A stretch of 64,000 bases of DNA, taken from positions 1 to 64,000 of the forward strand of contig CAYNNQ010000009.1 of assembly GCA_964398785.1 (NCBI GenBank). Direction: 5' to 3'. Positions 59,372-64,000 of this stretch are shown one piece after another. Both the position numbers and the translations under genes were made by a program. A model generated the notes under the pieces. That model saw nothing but the letters and a program-made list of their open reading frames with translations. It had not been told where the DNA came from and did not search any database. Origin of the DNA: CAYNNQ01 sp964398785 (GTDB taxonomy: Bacteria; Desulfobacterota; Desulfovibrionia; Desulfovibrionales; Desulfonatronovibrionaceae). Position 1 is the first letter of the stretch, and every line of letters starts with the position of its first letter.

Positions 59372-60593
59372 AACGCAAGGCCTCGGAAGGGTTCAATTTG
59401 GCCGCTTGCCTGGAGGGATAAATCGTTGCCAAAAAGCATAAAAGTATTGCTGTGGCGGCTATGAGCAAAAGGTCTTCGGTTTGAAGCAGAACCGGGAGAT
59501 GGTCCAGGTAGTAAATGTCTTGGGGCAGCTTTATGAACTGGAATTTTTCTAGGATAAAGCAGGTTCCCAGGCCCAAGCCAAACCCAATGCCCGTACCCAC
59601 AGTGCCTATTATAAGACCCAAAAGGACAAATATCCTGCGGATCATCCGCCGTGTTGCCCCCATGGACATGAGTATGGCGATATCCCGGGTCTTTTCCATG
59701 ACTAGCATGATAAGCGTAGTTATTATACTAAAAGAACCCACCAGAACGATCAACACGAGGATTACCGCCATGGCGGTTTTTTCCAGCTTTAGAGCGGAAA
59801 AGAGGTTTTCGTTCATTTCCATCCAGTCCCGGACATAGAAAGGGTATCCACCGAGCATCTTTTCAATATCCTGGGCGATATCCCGGGCCTTGTACACGTC
59901 TTTAACCTTAACCTCCACCCCGGTAACCATGTCTTTTTCCAGGCCGAGGATATCCTGTCCGGAATTTATATTGCAGTATGCCAGCGAGGAGTCGTATTCG
60001 TACATCCCGGTGTCGAATATGCCTTTCACCCGGAATTTTGTTATCTCCGGGGAAAATCCGACGGCGGACTTTTTGCCGCTGGGGGAAAGTATGTTCACCT
60101 TGCTTCCCGGAGCCAGCCCCAAGCGCGTAGCTAGTTCCTGGCCCACGATTATCCCCGGGAACTGTCCTTCTTGTTTCAGGTCCCCGAATTTGCCTGCAGT
60201 CATCTGTTGGCTTATGCTGAGGACATTGTCCGCACGAGAGGGATCAACTCCCCGCAGAACTATTCCCTTAACTCCTCCGGGGGCGCTCAGCATTACCTCC
60301 GAATAGACAAAGGGGGTTGCCGCCTGGACTCCGGTACGGGATACTATTCGGGAATAGATGTTTTCGTAGTCCGAAAAGGTCTGTTGGTGGCTGCCCACTA
60401 TTACGTGGGCGTTAACCCCCAGTATCTTATTCCGCAAATTTGTGCTGAATCCGTTCATTACTCCCAACACGACTATAAGGGAAGCTACTCCCAGGGCAAC
60501 ACCGGCCAGGGAAATAATGGAAATAATAGATATAAATGATTGTTTCCTGCGGCTCAGCAGGTAACGCCAGGCAGTAAATAGCTCGAAACGCAT
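59364..60593 (-). CDS. lolC: Lipoprotein-releasing ABC permease (LolC/LolE)
   Basis: A 409-residue permease with one N-terminal TM helix (about 19-45), a large periplasmic MacB-like domain (about 46-265) and three C-terminal TM helices. Typical stretches are AWRYLLSRRKQSFISIISIISLAGVALGV and TLIMLVMEKTRDIAILMSMGA. Only one permease gene is present, so it probably forms a homodimer with LolD (LolF-like). It shares one base with lysS. Confidence 0.95.
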   Translation of the reverse strand: MRFELFTAWRYLLSRRKQSFISIISIISLAGVALGVASLIVVLGVMNGFSTNLRNKILGVNAHVIVGSHQQTFSDYENIYSRIVSRTGVQAATPFVYSEVMLSAPGGVKGIVLRGVDPSRADNVLSISQQMTAGKFGDLKQEGQFPGIIVGQELATRLGLAPGSKVNILSPSGKKSAVGFSPEITKFRVKGIFDTGMYEYDSSLAYCNINSGQDILGLEKDMVTGVEVKVKDVYKARDIAQDIEKMLGGYPFYVRDWMEMNENLFSALKLEKTAMAVILVLIVLVGSFSIITTLIMLVMEKTRDIAILMSMGATRRMIRRIFVLLGLIIGTVGTGIGFGLGLGTCFILEKFQFIKLPQDIYYLDHLPVLLQTEDLLLIAATAILLCFLATIYPSRQAAKLNPSEALRYE

Positions 60594-62104
60594 CAGTTAG
60601 TTGACCCCTCGCTTCGCAGCAGTGGGAAGAGTATTACTTCTCGGATGGAGGAGCAGTCGGTAAAGAGCATGACCAACCTGTCTATCCCTATCCCCTCTCC
60701 TCCGGCCGGAGGCATGCCGTGTTCCATGGCCCGTATGTAATCATGGTCCATGCAGTGGGCTTCCTCATCCCCGGATTCCTTTTCCTGGAGTTGCTGTTCC
60801 AGGCGTTTTTGTTGATCAAAGGGGTCGTTTAGTTCGGAAAAGGCATTGGCCATCTCCCGTCCGTAGACAAACAATTCAAAGCGGTCGGTGACTTCCGGGT
60901 CGTCTTCATTCCTGCGGGATAAAGGGGAAATATCCGTGGGATAGTGGTATATGAAATGGGGCTGTATCAGTTTGGGCTCCACCAGGATATCAAAGAGCTT
61001 GGCCTGTAGTTTCCCCAGTTTTTCTCCTACCTGTGCGTTCTCTCCAAGCTTTTGCACCAGATCCTTGGCCTTGTCATAGTCCCGGTATTGTTCGGGGGAT
61101 AGACCTCCGAAATCCTCCAGGGCCTGGAAGAATGTGATCCTGGGCCACGGAGGAGCCAAATCGATTTCTTCTCCCTGATAGGAGATGCGGGTGGTATCCC
61201 AAAGGCTTTGCGAAATGTGGGAGAACATCTCTTCGGTGATATCCATCAGCTGGGAAAAGTCCGCATAGGCCATGTAGAATTCCAACATTGTGAATTCCGG
61301 GTTATGCTGGGTGGATATGCCCTCGTTGCGGAAGTTGCGGTTTATTTCGTATACTCTTTCAAATCCCCCGACCAGGAGCCTTTTCAAATACAGCTCCGGG
61401 GCTACCCGCAAATAAAGATGCATATCCAGGGCATTGTGATGGGTCTCAAACGGCTTTGCCGTGGCTCCGCCCGGGATGGGCTGCATCATGGGGGTCTCGA
61501 CCTCAAGGAAGTTCTTGGCGTCCAGAAAATCTCGTATTAAACGGATTATTTTGCTCCGGATAACGAATATCTGCCTGGAGCCGGCATTAATGGCCAAATC
61601 TAGATAGCGCTGCCTGTATCTGGTTTCTATGTCTTTCAGGCCGTGATATTTTTCCGGTAAAGGACGCATGGACTTGGACAGCAGGGTTATTTCTTCCGCT
61701 TTGAGAGTAAGTTCGTCTGTCTTGGTCCGGAACAGCCCCCCCCGCACTCCTACAAAATCACCGATGTCAAATTTCTTGAATAACTTGTAGTTTTCGGTGC
61801 CTAGTGTGTCCCGTTGGACAAAGACCTGTATTCGTCCGCCATGGTCCTGCACTTGGATGAATGTGACCTTGCCAAAGGAACGCAGGGCGATGATCCGGCC
61901 GGCTATTGAGTATGTCCCGCTTTTTTCCTCTAAGTCTTCATGGGAGTAGTCTTGAAAATAAAAGAGTAAATCCGAGATCTCCGTATCCTTTTGGAAGCTG
62001 TTGGGGTACAAGCGCATACCCGCTTGTTGCAGCGTTTCTGCCTTTTCCAGCCGATGCTGGTAGACTTGGCTCAAGTTGTCCTGTTTGTTTTGTTTCTTGC
62101 CCAA
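60593..62104 (-). CDS. lysS: Lysyl-tRNA synthetase (class II)
   Basis: A 503-residue class II synthetase. An N-terminal OB fold (about 65-150; AGRIIALRSFGKVTFIQVQD) binds the anticodon. Motif 2 is seen in FRNEGISTQHNPEFTMLEFY and motif 3 in GIGIDRLVMLFTD. The start is TTG with AAGGAG six bases upstream; the nearby ATG is in another frame. It heads the outer-membrane operon, an arrangement seen in related sulfate reducers. Confidence 0.98.
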   Translation of the reverse strand: MGKKQNKQDNLSQVYQHRLEKAETLQQAGMRLYPNSFQKDTEISDLLFYFQDYSHEDLEEKSGTYSIAGRIIALRSFGKVTFIQVQDHGGRIQVFVQRDTLGTENYKLFKKFDIGDFVGVRGGLFRTKTDELTLKAEEITLLSKSMRPLPEKYHGLKDIETRYRQRYLDLAINAGSRQIFVIRSKIIRLIRDFLDAKNFLEVETPMMQPIPGGATAKPFETHHNALDMHLYLRVAPELYLKRLLVGGFERVYEINRNFRNEGISTQHNPEFTMLEFYMAYADFSQLMDITEEMFSHISQSLWDTTRISYQGEEIDLAPPWPRITFFQALEDFGGLSPEQYRDYDKAKDLVQKLGENAQVGEKLGKLQAKLFDILVEPKLIQPHFIYHYPTDISPLSRRNEDDPEVTDRFELFVYGREMANAFSELNDPFDQQKRLEQQLQEKESGDEEAHCMDHDYIRAMEHGMPPAGGEGIGIDRLVMLFTDCSSIREVILFPLLRSEGSTN

Positions 62105-62590
62105 TTCATGCTCCTTGACAAAATGATAGACTTCTTTCGGGTCCTAGGGTAGGTAGTATTTTAGACTCCCCCATACTTGTTATCGGCTAAATCTGGGACA
62201 TATTTCCGGCTTGGTGATAATTGCTGGTGGTCTGTTTGCCCGCGAAATTGGCTCTTTTACGCAAAAAAAGCAATCTATTGGAAAGAGTTGGCCTAGTCAA
62301 GAATGGGCAGTTTATATCCGCTCCTGAGGGGGTAAAGAGCTAAATGCAAATCAAATCAAACTGAATGGTGAGTGCTCCATCAAAGTGGTTCAAACAATTT
62401 TATTTGGGGCAATTTTGTGAGTTTATCCCGTATTCTTTGGGGGTAACAATGCAAGTTGTAGTTTGTTCCCGGAGCTTTACATTGTCCGGAAAAAAACTTG
62501 ACTTGAACAAGAAAAGAGTTAAGTTCCCTCGGTCTATGTTTTATTTTCCATTTGGGTATAATATAAATTTTAAGCATGTGCAGGTAATTT
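62105..62590. other. Divergent intergenic region between lysS and proV
   Basis: 486 bases without a gene. The only clear signals are TATAAT at 62557-62562 on the plus strand, 29 bases before proV, with no good -35, and AAGGAG of lysS at the left end on the minus strand. Small open frames here have no coding support. Confidence 0.6.
62557..62562 (+). promoter_or_regulatory. Possible -10 box of proVW
   Basis: A perfect TATAAT in an AT-rich stretch. Promoters of betaine transporters are often induced by salt, but that is not shown by this sequence. Confidence 0.4.
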
Positions 62591-63784
62591 ATGGAAAGAA
62601 TTGAAGTGAAAAATCTGTTTAAAGTCTTTGGGGATCATCCGGAGCGGGCCCTGACGATGCTTAAGCAGGGAGGCACAAAGGATGAAGTGATGGAAAAATT
62701 GGGCAACCCGGTGGGTGTTGCCGATGTATCCTTTGATGTGAAACAGGGAGAGATCGTGGTGATCATGGGGCTTTCCGGTAGCGGAAAGTCTACTTTGGTA
62801 CGTTGTATTAACAGGCTTTTCGAGCCTACCGAAGGGCAAATAATCGTGGACGGCACCGATGTTATCGGATTGAGTCCGGATGATTTGATGGAGTTTAGAC
62901 GTTCCAAATTTGGCATGGTCTTTCAGAATTTTGCACTTTTTCCTCACCGCAGAGTGGTGCAGAATGTGGAGTTCGGACTGGAAGTGCAGCGCGAGGAACC
63001 GCAGGAGATGCGCAAAAAGGCCATGGAGGCTCTGGAAATGGTCGGCCTCAAGGGATGGGAAGAGAGTTACCCCTCGGAACTTTCCGGTGGAATGCAGCAG
63101 AGGGTGGGTCTGGCCCGGGCGATAGCTCTGGATCCGGCCATTTTGTTAATGGATGAGGCCTTCAGCGCACTGGACCCCCTGATTCGTCGCGATATGCAGG
63201 ACGAGTTGCTTAAATTGCAGGAAAAGATGCACAAAACAATCGTCTTTATCAGCCACGACTTGGACGAAGCCCTAAAGATAGGAGACAAGATCGTCTTGAT
63301 GAAGGATGGCGCCGTGGTCCAGATAGGCACAGCCGAAGAGATCCTTACCTCTCCGGCCACAGAATACGTAGCCAAGTTTGTGGAGGAAGTGGATATTACC
63401 AAGGTACTTACTGCGGAGTCCGTGATGAAGAAATCAGAGGCGATAGCCCACTTGAAGACGGACGGGCCCCGCGCCGCTTTGCGCAAGATGCGTAAAAACG
63501 CGATTTCTTCTCTTTTTGTGGTCGATGAGGAGCATAAGGTTGTCGGGGTGGCTACTGCGGATGAGGCAGCGAAACTGGCCGAAAGTGGGAGCCGGGATCT
63601 GCGTCAGATTGCGAAGGCTGATTTCCGTAGCGTTTCCCCGGATACTCCGGCCACTGAACTTTTCCCTATGCTGCAGAGTATTCCTTATCCTTTGGCAGTA
63701 GTGGACCAGGACAACAAGCTGCAAGGTGTAATTGTGCGCGGTCAGCTTATAGCGGCCGTAGCCGAAAGGGGAGGTAACGAATAA
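62591..63784 (+). CDS. proV: Glycine betaine/proline ABC transporter ATPase
   Basis: A 397-residue ATPase of the ProU/OpuA osmoprotectant importer. A characteristic N-terminal extension (ERALTMLKQGGTKDEV) precedes Walker A GLSGSGKST; VFQNFALFPHR, signature LSGGMQQRVGLARA and LLMDEAFSALDPLIRR follow. Two CBS domains at the C-terminus (about 275-395) are the usual ionic-strength sensor. proW follows after one base. Confidence 0.97.
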   Translation: MERIEVKNLFKVFGDHPERALTMLKQGGTKDEVMEKLGNPVGVADVSFDVKQGEIVVIMGLSGSGKSTLVRCINRLFEPTEGQIIVDGTDVIGLSPDDLMEFRRSKFGMVFQNFALFPHRRVVQNVEFGLEVQREEPQEMRKKAMEALEMVGLKGWEESYPSELSGGMQQRVGLARAIALDPAILLMDEAFSALDPLIRRDMQDELLKLQEKMHKTIVFISHDLDEALKIGDKIVLMKDGAVVQIGTAEEILTSPATEYVAKFVEEVDITKVLTAESVMKKSEAIAHLKTDGPRAALRKMRKNAISSLFVVDEEHKVVGVATADEAAKLAESGSRDLRQIAKADFRSVSPDTPATELFPMLQSIPYPLAVVDQDNKLQGVIVRGQLIAAVAERGGNE

Positions 63785-63785
63785 T

Positions 63786-64000
63786 ATGGCCAATACAATG
63801 CCCATTATCCCCAGAATACCTATTGGGGATGCTATAGAGGCGACGATTGATTTCCTGGTGCATCACTTTTCTTTTATCACCAAGGCTTTTTCCAGGGTCT
63901 CCGAGGCCGGGATACAGTTTCTGGAAACCGGAATGATGTATTTGCCGCCCTGGTTATTCATCATCCTCTTTGCTGGGGTGGTGTGGCTCCTGTCCAGGAA
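63786..64000 (+). CDS. proW: Glycine betaine transporter permease ProW (partial, runs off the window)
   Basis: The first 71 residues are visible. IPRIPIGDAIEATIDFLVHH and the beginning of a TM helix (LPPWLFIILFAGVVWLLSR) match the ProW N-terminus. It should pair with ProV and a periplasmic betaine-binding protein beyond the edge. Confidence 0.9.
   Translation, partial: MANTMPIIPRIPIGDAIEATIDFLVHHFSFITKAFSRVSEAGIQFLETGMMYLPPWLFIILFAGVVWLLSR

Noticed and set aside
62365..62604. Small open frame (79 aa) before proV
   Set aside because: It has no ribosome site, is AT-rich leader sequence and runs into the proV start.

Overview
The window looks like a chromosomal piece of a Gram-negative, anaerobic, respiring deltaproteobacterium, most probably a Desulfovibrionales sulfate reducer. 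The grounds are an AhbB-type siroheme decarboxylase, several multihaem cytochromes c, a haem-binding chemoreceptor, a GlcF/HdrD-like iron-sulfur protein, a UbiA prenyltransferase of the menaquinone type, and a nine-gene outer-membrane biogenesis operon (lysS-lolC-lolD-bamA-ompH-lpxD-fabZ-lpxA-lpxI). A ProV/ProW glycine-betaine transporter at the right edge would suit a salt-exposed habitat. The species cannot be fixed from the sequence alone. Nearly all of the window is coding; genes in operons overlap by 1-8 bases and TTG or GTG starts are common.

Layout. 1-3.2 kb: a tetrahaem cytochrome c and a haem-c chemoreceptor, flanked by two diverged direct repeats, the right one split by a palindromic insert. 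3.2-6.4 kb (minus): a CsgG-like lipoprotein with a FlgT-like partner, then the siroheme decarboxylase. 6.6-9.4 kb: gpsA and two orphan peptide-type ABC permeases. 9.5-14.3 kb: a GlcF-like protein (minus), then panC-panD-DUF502-metK and a small unknown gene. 14.3-19.8 kb (minus): a TrmO/class II aldolase fusion, thiL, a UvrD-like helicase and an AlkP-like phosphodiesterase. 19.9-23.2 kb: tRNA-Leu(UAA) followed by an AT-richer islet with two GT92-like glycosyltransferase paralogues separated by a MITE-like element. 23.2-27 kb (minus): a CydA-like cytochrome b fused to an eight-haem cytochrome c, with a second membrane subunit. 27-31.9 kb: PilZ protein, M16 peptidase (broken only by an assembly gap), an Ogt-type methyltransferase and a radical SAM protein.

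32-45.7 kb is a housekeeping block on the plus strand: mreB-mreC-mreD-mrdA-rodA-bactofilin (rod shape), atpF'-atpF-atpH-atpA-atpG-atpD-atpC (F1 and stator of ATP synthase, without the a and c subunits), glmU, and a zapB-like/zapA pair followed by a probable 6S RNA. Then come rny, ymdB, tyrS, ubiA and thrC. 52.4-62.1 kb (minus) is the lipid A / outer-membrane protein / lipoprotein export operon. The window ends inside proW.

The most promising unusual items are the CydA-like/octahaem fusion with its partner subunit, the repeat-flanked cytochrome and haem-chemoreceptor cassette, the MITE-like element inserted exactly at the stop codon of a glycosyltransferase gene, the TrmO-aldolase fusion, and a 100-N gap whose flanks show that it is spurious.
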